From positions 3,844,001-3,908,000 of the forward strand of contig NZ_JAUSYB010000001.1 of assembly GCF_030816505.1 (NCBI RefSeq): a stretch of DNA of 64,000 nt. Reading direction: 5' to 3'. The position numbers and the translations under genes were made by a program. The DNA comes from Microbacterium sp. W4I20. Lineage in GTDB: Bacteria; Actinomycetota; Actinomycetes; Actinomycetales; Microbacteriaceae. The notes beneath the pieces are model-generated. The model ran no database searches. It was not told the DNA's origin and worked only from the letters and a program-made list of their open reading frames with translations. Numbering within the stretch: the stretch's first letter is position 1; the number at the start of each line of letters is the position of its first letter. This document shows positions 19,206-28,548 of the stretch, one piece after another.

Positions 19206-19975
19206 AGTCCCAGACCCCGTTGCTGCTTGAGTGTCGTAATGGTGGCCGGTTCGAACCATGAGGACCGTTGCTGGTGTGGCGTGTCTGCGCGGGCGTCGAG
19301 CCCTCGAAAGTCTTCCGGCACCACGTCAATCCCCTCGACGTGGTGGAGCCGGTAGAGGGCGACGTGGTCGAAGCTGTGGCTGTACGTAAGGTGGTAATCA
19401 CCGTCGCGCGCCTCGCGCTCAAGCGGGCCGCTTGGTGGCACGTCGTAGACGTAACCGTTCTCCATCGCGGCGCGGGTGGTCTCGTCGCCGAAATCCCAGC
19501 TCTTCAGATGGTTCAATCCCGCGGCGGCACCGCCGGCGTCGATCATGTCGAGCACCTCGTCAGCTTCTTCGCCCTGCAGGAAGACGACACTGACCCACCG
19601 CTGCACTGCGGCCTCTTCGGGCGCAGAAACACCGTGCCGGGCGATACGACCTGCCGCGGATACCGCGGCGTTGAGTCGATCTTCGGCTTGGTCGATAAGA
19701 GTCGCGGCATGATGTAGTTCGTCGGCCGCGGCCAGCGCGTCCTTTGACCCGGCCGCGTGGTCGCTGTGGTCATCGAATGCTCTAGAGCGGTAGTCGAAGT
19801 GGGCGGTTGCGAGCTGATCGAGGGTCTGCCGCAGTGAACGCACGCCGGAAAGTACGTCGCCGAGTACACCGTAGACCTCTGTCGGGTTCTCGCACGTGCG
19901 CGTCGCATGCGCGAGCCTGCGCAGCGCCTCGGATGCTTCACTGGCATCAGCGCCGGGATCATAGAACATGGACAC
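19202..19975 (-). CDS. Transfer-operon protein of unknown function (257 aa)
   Basis: A soluble protein with a helical N-terminal half (RRLAHATRTCENPTEVYGVL through DQAEDRLNAAVSAAGRIA) that looks like a four-helix or coiled-coil unit, and a C-terminal half with GYVYDVPPSG and TYSHSFDHVALYRLHHVEG. GTG 19975 is preferred because GGGAGG stands five nt before it; ATG 19969 and 20005 are alternatives. It is translationally coupled to the VirB4-like ATPase. Not recognised beyond an ICE context. Confidence 0.7.
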   Translation of the reverse strand: MSMFYDPGADASEASEALRRLAHATRTCENPTEVYGVLGDVLSGVRSLRQTLDQLATAHFDYRSRAFDDHSDHAAGSKDALAAADELHHAATLIDQAEDRLNAAVSAAGRIARHGVSAPEEAAVQRWVSVVFLQGEEADEVLDMIDAGGAAAGLNHLKSWDFGDETTRAAMENGYVYDVPPSGPLEREARDGDYHLTYSHSFDHVALYRLHHVEGIDVVPEDFRGLDARADTPHQQRSSWFEPATITTLKQQRGLGL

Positions 19976-20135
19976 AGTGACCTCCCGGGTAGTAAGCGAC
20001 TCCATGGTGAGGTGCGCCCGCGATCCCGCCACGTCGGACGAGGCAAATACCTCCAAGAGTCGCGCTCGGCCACGGATTCTTCACCCGACGGCTTTCTGAG
20101 GAGTCGGGCACCTCGGTCCCCTCAATCGCGTGAGG

Positions 20136-21602
20136 TCACACAACACGGCAAAGCGGCAGCGCCGCGGCAGTGAAGGACTGGGCCTGTTGGCCGACGAGGA
20201 GCCGCGTCTCGCAAGAAGCCTGGATCGCAGCCTGCTCGACCGCGGCAACCGCGGCGTCAAGGTCATCCGCGGTGCGTGCTGAGACCGAGATGAGCCCCGT
20301 GTAGCGAAGCACGCCGTGACCGGCGGTGAGATCTGCTTCTTGCTGCAAGACATCCTGGAACTCCGCCGTCTGCGATGCATCCTCGATCTGGCCGATCCGC
20401 TGGCGCTGAGCGGCGTCGGAGATGTACTCGGTCTTCTTCTTTCGGATGTCGCGCGCTGCCTGATCAGAGCGCATCGGCGTGCACAGCAGTGAGAACGACC
20501 GCTGGATCCCCGTCGATAGCATCAGCGGTGCGAGGAACCCCGGGTACACCATCGACCTCGGCCATTCTGAGATCCACAGCACAGCGTGGAACGCCGAGTC
20601 GGTGCGAAGCTTCGACCACGACTCGTTCACCGCGACCGGTCCCGCGGTCGCGAGCGAATGTCCGAGTTCACCGTGACGTTCGAGTGTCGCTGCGACCGCA
20701 GGGTCGTACGCCGAGCGCAGAACCACCGCGATGTCTCCGCACGAGAGCCATGAAGACGGCGAGAGGTCGGCCGAGCGTAGCGCGGCCACCAGCGTGGACA
20801 TCTCCTGGCGAAGCACGGCCGCGGCGCCACGGATGCCTCCTCCGGCCGTGCGAATCTGTCGTGACGCTGCGCGCAGGTCAAGCGACAGAGAAAGCGTCGT
20901 GGCGTGACGTTCTCCGGCTGGCCCTGCTCGTTCGATCAGCTCGGCATACGTAGTCGAGGCCCACGATGCGTCTGCCGTGCCATGCGAGGCCCACCATTCG
21001 GCGAGCCCCGTGCCGGATTCGGGCAGGGTGCGCTCCAGCACTTGGAGCATCGAAATGCGGCCTGATCGGCATACAGTCGCAAGCACAAGTCCCCAAGAAC
21101 TGACTCGGCGTTCCTGCTCACCGGGGTCGAGGAGCACGAAAGCAGGATGCGAGACGGAGGTGATCGCCGTGAGCGTCGCGGCGGTCGGGTCATGCACCAT
21201 CCCGGCACCGGTGGCGGGATCATCGTACTCACGCAATCGCGACATGTCGCCGGGAAGCGCGAGCGATCCGGCGGGGCGCGGCTTCACGACGCGTCGACGA
21301 TAGAGCAGCTGCCCGCCTGTGGTCTTCCACATCCACCAGAAGACGACGGGGATCCACTCGACGATCGCGCGCCCGGCGATACGGATCCATGCCACCGAGG
21401 CAGCGGCGACCCAGATCGGGGCGGAAAAGGCGATGAGCATGCCGCCTCCTGCGTAGAACGCCCACACGAGCGTGCCGATGCCGATTCCGAGCGCGATCAG
21501 CTGCGAGAGCGACAGGCCCAAGAGGACACCCCGGCGGGTCAATCGGGAGAACTTGACCGGGACGAGGTCTCCGGCGGGTCGGTTGTCGAGATCATTTGGC
21601 AT
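20136..21602 (-). CDS. SCO6880-family membrane protein of the transfer apparatus
   Basis: A 488-aa protein with two N-terminal transmembrane helices in a PrgI-like arrangement (residues about 27-48 and 53-75; LSLSQLIALGIGIGTLVWAF) and a large cytoplasmic domain (GLVLATVCRSGRISMLQVLE, SLSLDLRAASRQIRTAGGG). This is the SCO6880 family known from Streptomyces conjugative elements, which pairs with VirB4-like ATPases. It has GGAAGGAA before ATG 21602 and follows the VirB6-like gene by 6 nt. Confidence 0.88.
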   Translation of the reverse strand: MPNDLDNRPAGDLVPVKFSRLTRRGVLLGLSLSQLIALGIGIGTLVWAFYAGGGMLIAFSAPIWVAAASVAWIRIAGRAIVEWIPVVFWWMWKTTGGQLLYRRRVVKPRPAGSLALPGDMSRLREYDDPATGAGMVHDPTAATLTAITSVSHPAFVLLDPGEQERRVSSWGLVLATVCRSGRISMLQVLERTLPESGTGLAEWWASHGTADASWASTTYAELIERAGPAGERHATTLSLSLDLRAASRQIRTAGGGIRGAAAVLRQEMSTLVAALRSADLSPSSWLSCGDIAVVLRSAYDPAVAATLERHGELGHSLATAGPVAVNESWSKLRTDSAFHAVLWISEWPRSMVYPGFLAPLMLSTGIQRSFSLLCTPMRSDQAARDIRKKKTEYISDAAQRQRIGQIEDASQTAEFQDVLQQEADLTAGHGVLRYTGLISVSARTADDLDAAVAAVEQAAIQASCETRLLVGQQAQSFTAAALPLCRVV

Positions 21603-21608
21603 GATGCG

Positions 21609-22982
21609 TTATTCCTTCCCGGAAGGCTGCGGTCGTGGCCGACTGGGCGGAGCCGGATCTGCGCGCGGGGCCGAGGGGTGCGGTGTGGAAGGTGACACAG
21701 GTGTCGCGGACGCTGCAGGTGCCGGAGTACGCGGGTCTTCCGCGCTCGCCGCAGCTGTCTCGGCGGTACCACCGACGCTCTGGCCGATCTTCGGTCCAGT
21801 AGTCGCGGCGCCTTTGACGACTTCGGCGCCAATGACCAGCGCTGCAGCGGGCCCGGCCGCCGCACCTGCGCCAGCTCCGGCACCTGCGCCAGCTCCGGCT
21901 CCAGCGCCCGCACTCGCGCCAGTCACAGTGCCGCTGGGGGTGGTGTCAGCCGACGCCGTCGCGCCCGGTGCAGTGCGCGCCGGAGGAGTGGTGCTCGGAC
22001 CGCCACCCGACCCGCCGTCGAGGACTTTCTTGACACCATCGCCCTGCGGCTTCGACAGAACCGGGACGGGCCGGTTGATGGCATTCTTCGCCTCCTGCTC
22101 GCTTCCCATCGCGTGGTAGAGGTCAAAGCCGAGGAACGAGATGAACCGGTAGACCATGTATGGCGCGAAGGCTGCGATGAACAGCAGCACGATGCCCGAG
22201 ATCGGCTCGGTCACGGACGCGAGGTCTGCCTCGATCGGGGTGGACACCTGGGTGATCGCGATGAGGAACACGACGACGAGTACGAGCTTCGAGATGATCA
22301 GCGCGACGACGAACGCCGCCCACTTACCGATCCATCCGCGGGCGACATCCCACGCCGCGCCCGCAAACGCGATGGGCGCGAGCACGACGGCCACCAACAG
22401 CAGGGCTTTGCGAATCAGGAGTGAGAACCACACGATGGCGACCGCGCAGATCATGAGCCCTGCGAGGAAGATCGTGATGATCGCGCCGACGCCGGGAGCC
22501 GCGATGTTGATCGTCGTGAGGCCTGCGGTCAGGAGCGCGATCTTGTCGCCCATGGTCGCGGTCGTTTCCCCTGCGGCCTGGACGATGCCGGCGCAGAGTT
22601 GGTCGACGACCTCCAGCGCAGTCGCGGTGAGGGTGACGACAACGAAGGAACCGAGTACTGCTTTGGCAGCTCCGAGCGCGGCGCGGGAGAGCGCAGCGGG
22701 TTCGCGCCGGATGAGTCCCAGGACCAGCTGGAAGCAGAAGAACAGCAGGACGATGAAGATGCCGATGCCGAAGAGCAGGTTGTAGACGTCGAGGTAGCCG
22801 GAGGATTGGACGTCGATGAGAGTGGTGCTGTCGAAGACGGTCCACATGGCTTCGATGAGCCATCCGGCAGCTTGTCCCATTGTGGAAGCGAGCCAATCGA
22901 ACGGGGCAGAAACCAGCGAAGCAGCGCCTTGGCCGACGGCGTCGCACACGGTGGAGACGACGGGGATATCGCAGACACTCAT
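21609..22982 (-). CDS. VirB6/TrbL-like polytopic membrane protein with Gly-Ala-rich tail
   Basis: A 457-aa inner-membrane channel component. About six to seven hydrophobic helices fill residues 65-290 (VYNLLFGIGIFIVLLFFCFQ, GVGAIITIFLAGLMICAVAI, FVVALIISKLVLVVVFLIAI). The last 150 residues are cytoplasmic or extracytoplasmic and disordered, with a (Gly-Ala)n run encoded around 21860-21930 and Pro/Ser/Thr-rich ends. The layout fits TrbL/VirB6 proteins of type IV secretion. Confidence 0.85.
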   Translation of the reverse strand: MSVCDIPVVSTVCDAVGQGAASLVSAPFDWLASTMGQAAGWLIEAMWTVFDSTTLIDVQSSGYLDVYNLLFGIGIFIVLLFFCFQLVLGLIRREPAALSRAALGAAKAVLGSFVVVTLTATALEVVDQLCAGIVQAAGETTATMGDKIALLTAGLTTINIAAPGVGAIITIFLAGLMICAVAIVWFSLLIRKALLLVAVVLAPIAFAGAAWDVARGWIGKWAAFVVALIISKLVLVVVFLIAITQVSTPIEADLASVTEPISGIVLLFIAAFAPYMVYRFISFLGFDLYHAMGSEQEAKNAINRPVPVLSKPQGDGVKKVLDGGSGGGPSTTPPARTAPGATASADTTPSGTVTGASAGAGAGAGAGAGAGAGAAAGPAAALVIGAEVVKGAATTGPKIGQSVGGTAETAAASAEDPRTPAPAASATPVSPSTPHPSAPRADPAPPSRPRPQPSGKE

Positions 22983-23016
22983 CGCCGGGTTCCCAATTGG
23001 TTGCGACCGAGTGGCC

Positions 23017-23328
23017 TCAGACCTGCTGTCCGACGTTCCAGAAGAAGTTGATCAACGTCACGGACGCGCCACAGATGACCGCAGCACCACAGGAGATGAG
23101 CACGCCGAGCTTGCCTCGTGAGGCAAGGTGCGGGTTCGACGAGTTCGACCCGAATCCCCAGACGATCGCGGCGACGATCAGCCCGAGCACGGACAGAACG
23201 AGCCCAACCGTCATGACGGCACCGACGATCGTGCGTAGCTGCGCGATCCCGGGTAGACCGGAGTCGTTGGGAGTGATGTCGATGTCCATCGGCAGGGCAG
23301 TGGCGACGGTCGCGATGAGTTCGAACAC
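23017..23328 (-). CDS. DUF6112-type small membrane protein (VirB2-pilin-like topology), copy 1
   Basis: A 103-aa protein with two transmembrane helices (LRTIVGAVMTVGLVLSVLGL and KLGVLISCGAAVICGASVTL) separated by a short GSNSSNPHLASR loop and ending FFWNVGQQV. GTG 23328 is selected for its GAGGAG site six nt upstream. Two-helix proteins of this kind next to VirB6 suggest a VirB2/pilin-like channel subunit; this is inference. It is a paralogue of the next gene. Confidence 0.8.
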   Translation of the reverse strand: MFELIATVATALPMDIDITPNDSGLPGIAQLRTIVGAVMTVGLVLSVLGLIVAAIVWGFGSNSSNPHLASRGKLGVLISCGAAVICGASVTLINFFWNVGQQV

Positions 23329-23440
23329 GGTGGCTCCTCGGCATGAACACCGCCACGGGCGGTAGGCGAAAGATGGTCGAGAGCCAGGTGTGCAGCGCCT
23401 CACCACCAGTCGCATGCCGAGTCGCACACGGGCGATGAGG

Positions 23441-23707
23441 TCAGAGCTGTTCGCCGACGCTGATTAGCCAGTTCACCCAGGACACACCCCCGCCAGCGAG
23501 CACCGCTGCGCCAAGCGCGACGAAGACCCCGGCGCGCGCTTTCACCGCAAGCGCGGGGTTGCCGGCGGAAGTAGCGATCGCCCAGACGATCGCGGAGATG
23601 ATGATCATGAGCACCGCGACGATCAGGATGATCGTGAGCACAGCACCGATGGCGACTTTGAGGTCACCGATACCGCCGAGCCCAGCGAAGTCGGGGAACA
23701 CGTTCAT
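23441..23707 (-). CDS. DUF6112-type small membrane protein, copy 2
   Basis: An 88-aa paralogue of the neighbouring 103-aa protein: two transmembrane helices around a SAGNPALAVKARAG loop and a matching end WVNWLISVGEQL. ATG 23707 has GGGAGG before it and shares one base with the stop codon of the peptidase gene (TGATG). Tandem duplication of a pilin-like subunit is plausible. Confidence 0.82.
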   Translation of the reverse strand: MNVFPDFAGLGGIGDLKVAIGAVLTIILIVAVLMIIISAIVWAIATSAGNPALAVKARAGVFVALGAAVLAGGGVSWVNWLISVGEQL

Positions 23708-24889
23708 CACTGACCACCTCCCGTCGCCGAGCACCCGGCACCTGCGGTGGGCTCTGGAAGATCTGCGGCGCCGTGGTCGTTGAGCCACTTTGCGGCGTCG
23801 ACAGCTTCGGCGTTCGTGCCACCTGGACGGACTTCGAAATGCAGGTGGGCGCCGGTCGAGCGCCCGGAGGAGCCGACATCACCGATGTGTTGACCGGCAA
23901 TGACGTGCTCGCCGACGATGGCGTGGATGCCGTTCTGCCACATGTGCGCGTACGCGGTCGCAACGGTGACGCCGTCGATACGGTGCTCGAGCACAATGAG
24001 CCCGCCGTACCCGCCGGAGAACTCGGCGACTGTGACGACTCCGTCCGCGGCCGCGAGGATCGGCGTTCCATCCGGCGCAGCGAGGTCGGTGCCGGAGTGA
24101 AAAGCGCTCTCTCCGGTAAACGGGTCGACTCGTGGGCCGAAGTTGCCTGTGAGTACCCAGGTGCCCTCCGGCAGTGGAAACACAACGCGGGCCGACACCG
24201 CAGCGCTCGCGGTCGGCGCAGGAGCGCTCCCGGCAAGTTGCGAGGTGCCGCTAGTAAGAGTGGCGAGGATCTTTTCGGCCACCGGCTCGTAGTTGTTGTA
24301 CCGGTCGGGGAATCCGGATACCTCGACCGCTTGCGCCGCTTCGCCCTTGCTCAAGTTCTGCCAGTCAGGGATATCGAGCAGGCCACGCGGCGAGGAATAG
24401 TTCGGTCCCGTCGGTCCGCCGAAGAACGCCGCAGCCTGATACTCCGGATCCATCAACTCGTCGACCGATCCCCATCCGGATTGCGGGCGCATCTGGAAAC
24501 AGACCGAGCGAATCGTGATCGGATCCGTTTCCATCGTTCGCATAGTCACCGGACTCTGGGTAGGTGCTCGTGTTTGCGAGCTGCCGCAGCGTTGATTCGG
24601 TGAGCGCAGCCATGAGCGCGATCTGGACGCCGTCGCGGGTCACGCCATCGAGCCGCAACCCAACAGAGATGATCGTGGCCGCGTGAGTGAGCTGTTGTCG
24701 GTTGAGTGTGAAGGTCTCTCCTTTCGCCGTCGTCACCACAAGCGACTCCGGAATGGGACCGACACCGAGACTCGTCGAGGTGAGGCACGCGATGACGGCG
24801 GGGTTTGCGACCAGACCGACCGCGACCAGTCCGAGTGTCGGCGCGAGGAACATGAGTCCGATGAGTGCGATCGCGAGCTTCTTCAGCAT
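23707..24889 (-). CDS. Transfer-associated cell-wall hydrolase: SLT-like domain plus M23 peptidase, with apparent +1 frameshift
   Basis: The N-terminal frame from ATG 24889 has a membrane anchor (residues about 5-30) and a lysozyme/transglycosylase-like start (MAALTESTLRQLANTST, then GNGSDHDSLGLF). It breaks at 24495-24496, where an extra base follows GLF. Deleting one base joins QMRPQSGWGSVDELMDPEYQ and a C-terminal LytM/M23 domain with zinc-site motifs HSGTDLAAPDG and HLHFEV. The restored product is 393 aa, a single VirB1-like enzyme that opens peptidoglycan for the channel. Whether the break is real or a sequencing error is unresolved. Confidence 0.85.
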
Positions 24890-24901
24890 GAGTCGGCTGT
24901 C

Positions 24902-25585
24902 CTATCGGAGCGGGTTGTTCAGCTCGGACAGCCGCAGAACGTAGCAACTGTCATCGGTCGGGCAAGCGATGAAAACCGTGAGCGCCACCGCTTGCTGAGC
25001 AGTGATCGGATCGCCGTTCCACGTGCCAGCGCGGTGACGGATCCCCTCGATCGTGTACGCCGTCGCGCCTTCGGGGAGTTGTCCAGGCCGTGTCTGCGAG
25101 AGCGCCTCAGACCAGGCATCCGGCACGTACATCGACGTGATCTCCAGACGTTGCGTCGTCGCGTACTGACGCAGCTGCACCCATGCGTTCGGCGTCGGCA
25201 GGTAAGCGGCGATGTCGGCCGCGAGGCCAGGCTGCTCGATACCAGTGGGATCGGCAACGTCGAGGATCACGCCGGTGTAGTCGAGCAGAACGAAACCGCG
25301 GCCGGTGTCCCACGTGAACAGCGCCGTAGCGACGCTACCCGCGAACGTCTCTGCGTCTCGAATGGGCAGGATCTTCGGAAGTCGCGATACCGTCGTGGCC
25401 GGTCGACGAGACTCCTCGGTATTCGGCACGGCCTTCGACGAGTTCGGCTCTGGCGAGTCCTCCGGCTCTGGTGATCCGGTGATGAGTCCGTAGGTGCCGA
25501 CCGCGACGACGAGGAAGGCCATTACGGCGACGGCGATCAGGGCGACCAACGTGCGGCGTGAACGGGGAGCTGTCAGGTGCTTCAT
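24902..25585 (-). CDS. TcpC/VirB8-like membrane-anchored transfer protein
   Basis: A 227-aa bitopic protein: one N-terminal transmembrane helix (LVALIAVAVMAFLVVAVGTY, about 12-31), a Pro/Ser/Glu-rich linker, then a globular extracytoplasmic domain with DAETFAGSVATALFTWDT and YTIEGIRHRAGTWNGDP. These match the conjugal-transfer TcpC/VirB8-type NTF2-like domains of Gram-positive elements. It is located between ParB and the wall hydrolase in the transfer operon. Confidence 0.8.
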   Translation of the reverse strand: MKHLTAPRSRRTLVALIAVAVMAFLVVAVGTYGLITGSPEPEDSPEPNSSKAVPNTEESRRPATTVSRLPKILPIRDAETFAGSVATALFTWDTGRGFVLLDYTGVILDVADPTGIEQPGLAADIAAYLPTPNAWVQLRQYATTQRLEITSMYVPDAWSEALSQTRPGQLPEGATAYTIEGIRHRAGTWNGDPITAQQAVALTVFIACPTDDSCYVLRLSELNNPLR

Positions 25586-25615
25586 GCCGGGCAGGTGCGC
25601 AGCCCTGACCCCTGC

Positions 25616-26623
25616 TCAGACCGCGCGAAGGCTCCGTGCCGCCGACTTGGTGTCTGAGTCGGCATCGTTTCGGAATGCTCGGAGCTGCTCAGCGAAGTCG
25701 ACCGTGGCATCAACGACGTGGAAGAAGAGGTCGACCTCGGCGTCGCTGAGCTGATGAGCCAGGTCGTCGACGGTGAAATGCCGCCACCAGCCGTCGAGCT
25801 CCGTCCACGACACGACGAACGCGCGTACGGGCCACGGGCTATCGCCGTCCGTACGGGCAGCGGGGCTTGGCGACGGGCGTCGCTTGGGCATCCGCTTGCC
25901 TTCGATGCGAGCCAGGGCTTCCTCGGCGAGTTTCGCCACGTTCTCCCCAATCGCGCCGGGCTGGGCGGCAGCGACGAGTTGGCGTGCCCGCTCGTAGCTC
26001 GGGTGCACGGCTGACCCGCATCCGATGAGCTCCAGCTCGGCTGCGACGCCCTCGCGCACGGACTCGGGCTGGGTCTCATCGTCGACGAGGTGCTGGAGGT
26101 AATTGATCTTCTCGAGCGTGGTGTGGGAGGGGCCATCTGGGATCATCGCAGCGGCCTGCTCGCGTGCGTCGCCCACAGCCTCTAACGGTGCCGCAGAATT
26201 TGCGGCACCGTCATCTCCGGGTTGGTTGTCTCTGCTGAAGCGCGACGCTTCCTGGCGGCGAGCGGCATCCTCTGCCATCAGCGTCTTGATCTCTCGGTAC
26301 AGCGTCGCGTTCTCCAGTTGAGTGAGCGGCTTGTGGAGCACATTGTCGTCTTGCTCGGCAAGCAGGTACCCAAGGTCTCCCGAGACGCCCGAACGCACCC
26401 ACACTTTGACGTGCAGCCACCCGAGTTGCTTGATCGCGGCCAGTCGCCGTGCACCGCAGACGAGTATCCCTTCTGGCGTGACGGTGATCGGTTGCAGCAT
26501 GCCGTCCCGCTCGATTGACGCGGCAAGCGAGGCGAGGTCGCCGAGCTCCGTCCTGTGGCGTCGCCCGACCCGTATGGAGTCGACCGACCGTTCCAGTTCG
26601 ATGTGCCCGTTGTCGGTGCTCAT
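25616..26623 (-). CDS. ParB/RepB-like partition or nuclease-domain protein
   Basis: A 335-aa protein with an N-terminal ParB-like domain (residues about 9-100): SIRVGRRHRTELGDLASLAA, GMLQPITVTPEGILVCGARR, then a central helical region (LTQLENATLYREIKTLMAED) that would be the DNA-binding part. The C-terminal half is less conserved. ATG 26623 overlaps the preceding stop (ATGA). Such single ParB proteins without ParA occur in actinobacterial ICEs and may stabilise or prime the circular form. Confidence 0.85.
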   Translation of the reverse strand: MSTDNGHIELERSVDSIRVGRRHRTELGDLASLAASIERDGMLQPITVTPEGILVCGARRLAAIKQLGWLHVKVWVRSGVSGDLGYLLAEQDDNVLHKPLTQLENATLYREIKTLMAEDAARRQEASRFSRDNQPGDDGAANSAAPLEAVGDAREQAAAMIPDGPSHTTLEKINYLQHLVDDETQPESVREGVAAELELIGCGSAVHPSYERARQLVAAAQPGAIGENVAKLAEEALARIEGKRMPKRRPSPSPAARTDGDSPWPVRAFVVSWTELDGWWRHFTVDDLAHQLSDAEVDLFFHVVDATVDFAEQLRAFRNDADSDTKSAARSLRAV

Positions 26624-27477
26624 CGCCTGCTCCCGTGCGTGGGCGTGGACATCGCGATCGTTATCACCAGGTCGTCATCACTGAGCAACGCGGGCAGCGT
26701 GTCGCCGACGAGCAGACGGAACAGGATGCCGCGACCGGTGCTGGTCGACCGGTGTGCAGGGTGTGGATGCCCGAGCAGCACGCGCAGCAGTGCCGCCCAC
26801 GAGTCGGCAGGCAGATCGAGCAGAGCTCGTGCGTGCTTGTCGCGGCGCAGCAGCTCGTAGGCGCTCTGTCGAGACCCGGCGCGCGCCACCGCGGCGCAGA
26901 CGTACTCGATCGCTGCGCGCGCAGTGTTCTCCGGCCAGCCCAATGCGGTGAACAGGACGATCGACAGTCCGATCGCACGCTGGGCAGTGTCGACGTCCTC
27001 GGGTGCATCGGAGGCGTCGTCGTCTTGAGTGCTCGGATAGTCGTCTTGGACGTGGAACGCCGGATGGTAGTCGGCCAGCGGAGTCTCTCGATCGGCGAAC
27101 CGCTCGGGGTCATGAAACGCGTAGACGTGAGGGCGGCGAGCTTGGTGAGTCGCGCACAGCAAGCCCTGCCCGCGCTCCTCGGCGATGCAGGTGATTTGAA
27201 CACCGCGAGTGACGACGGCCCACGGATCGTCCGCTTCCCGTGCGGAGCGGGTTCGCATGACATCAAATGCTGCCGACGCTGCCTCCCAGGGGTCGAGGCC
27301 GTGCTTACGTGCCAAGGCGCCGTATTTCTCGGCCGAGAACACGGCGAGATCAGCGGCAACGCGGTCGTGCGCCCAGGCGCGAGCACCCGCGTGATACAGG
27401 CGATTGAGCAGGGCGCGCAGCCCTTCGCTCGTTCTGTAGTCCTCGCGCGATCGCGGCGGGGAACTTTGATGGGTCAT
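26620..27477 (-). CDS. Element protein of unknown function (285 aa)
   Basis: A helical protein with the conserved-looking block AEKYGALARKHGLDPWEAAS and DPWAVVTRGVQITCIAEERG, which has a weak resemblance to sigma-factor region 2 or other DNA-binding helices, followed by an acidic linker and a second helical domain (AIGLSIVLFTALGWPENTAR). ATG 27477 is supported by AGGAGG ten nt upstream, not the longer frame to 27552. It overlaps parB by 4 nt. I recognise it only as a frequent partner in actinobacterial transfer operons. Confidence 0.7.
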   Translation of the reverse strand: MTHQSSPPRSREDYRTSEGLRALLNRLYHAGARAWAHDRVAADLAVFSAEKYGALARKHGLDPWEAASAAFDVMRTRSAREADDPWAVVTRGVQITCIAEERGQGLLCATHQARRPHVYAFHDPERFADRETPLADYHPAFHVQDDYPSTQDDDASDAPEDVDTAQRAIGLSIVLFTALGWPENTARAAIEYVCAAVARAGSRQSAYELLRRDKHARALLDLPADSWAALLRVLLGHPHPAHRSTSTGRGILFRLLVGDTLPALLSDDDLVITIAMSTPTHGSRR

Positions 27478-27574
27478 GGCTAAGACACCTCCTGACATGC
27501 AGGTGCGCGCCCGCTCCCCAGCGCGGGTCCTGGATGCCGGTGAGGTTCCCATCAGGTTGTCTCAAGGGTGTGGT

Positions 27575-27943
27575 TCAGACGGCGCCGACCGCGCCGCGCT
27601 CTGTCCCGCGTCGGGAGGAGCCGTGTCCGAATGCGGAGGCGGGTGGGAGTCGTCGGGCTCGCTCCGCGATGCCGCGGGTGCTGGTCGTCGCGGCATCGTG
27701 AGCGCGTCGATAAAGCTCGGCTTGGAAGTTGATCCCCGCTCCGGCCACGCGGGAACCGCTGCGCGCCATCAGATCCGTTGGGCGCACCCACTCGACGCCA
27801 CGGCCGCAGTACGACGCCGGATTCACCACCGCCCGCCGACGGCGACTGCGCACCATTGTCGCTTCGACGGTCTCGGGGGCGGTCGCGACGCCGTCGTCGT
27901 CTCGATCGACGTTGCGCTGCGTTTCATTCTCGATCTCGCTCAT
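27575..27943 (-). CDS. Small basic element protein (122 aa)
   Basis: A 122-aa protein with an acidic N-terminus, a basic RSRRRRAVVNP segment and a central motif VEWVRPTDLMARSGSRVAGA then GINFQAELYRRAH. It overlaps the upstream DUF2637 gene by 4 nt. The basic patch would fit a DNA-binding relaxosome or replication accessory, but no family is recognised. Confidence 0.65.
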   Translation of the reverse strand: MSEIENETQRNVDRDDDGVATAPETVEATMVRSRRRRAVVNPASYCGRGVEWVRPTDLMARSGSRVAGAGINFQAELYRRAHDAATTSTRGIAERARRLPPASAFGHGSSRRGTERGAVGAV

Positions 27944-28548
27944 GCCGATGCCTCCTTGGATGTGGCGGATGCGGCGTCCATCCGTTCCTGCTCGATAGGT
28001 GCGCCGGCGAACCAGCGGCCCACCGTCGACGGGTGAACGTCAAGCTCGCGGGCGATCTGCTTGTTCGACCAGCCCTCTGCCCGCAACGCCGTCGCGCGCT
28101 CCTGTGGCGACACCGGCGGCATTGTCTTGCTCGGAATGGCGGATTCAGGTGCGCGGATCAGGAGCACCGTCAGATGAGTGATCGCAAGCAAGACCACGGG
28201 TGGCACGGCGGCGACGGCCGCGGCGAGGAAGCCGGGCACATCTGAATCGGCGGCGACGACGGCATGAAGCGAGTTCGCGGTCACTGATACTGCCGCAGCG
28301 CCCGCGAGGAGCGTCCATGGATACCAGGCGGCTCGTGCATCGGCGAGGGCGACGACGGCGACAGTCGAGACGACGATGACCCCGTCGACGATGAGCGGCC
28401 ATGCCCACGCCTGCCCGTCGCCGATTCCTGAGCGCGCGGCAAGGTCCGCAAGCGAGGTGAACGATAGCCAGAACGCTCCGGCGGCGATGAATACCGTGCC
28501 CGCGACGGCTGTCATGACGGCCACTCGTCGCCCCCCAGTGTTCCTCAT
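27940..28548 (-). CDS. DUF2637 membrane protein with C-terminal helix-turn-helix
   Basis: A 202-aa protein with four transmembrane helices in the first 125 residues (FIAAGAFWLSFTSLADLAAR, AWPLIVDGVIVVSTVAVVAL and two more), the DUF2637/Spd-like arrangement of actinobacterial plasmid spread proteins. Residues about 152-180 form a helix-turn-helix (GWSNKQIARELDVHPSTVGR). The fusion suggests a membrane-tethered DNA-binding protein. It is coupled on both sides by ATGA overlaps. Confidence 0.85.
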   Translation of the reverse strand: MRNTGGRRVAVMTAVAGTVFIAAGAFWLSFTSLADLAARSGIGDGQAWAWPLIVDGVIVVSTVAVVALADARAAWYPWTLLAGAAAVSVTANSLHAVVAADSDVPGFLAAAVAAVPPVVLLAITHLTVLLIRAPESAIPSKTMPPVSPQERATALRAEGWSNKQIARELDVHPSTVGRWFAGAPIEQERMDAASATSKEASA

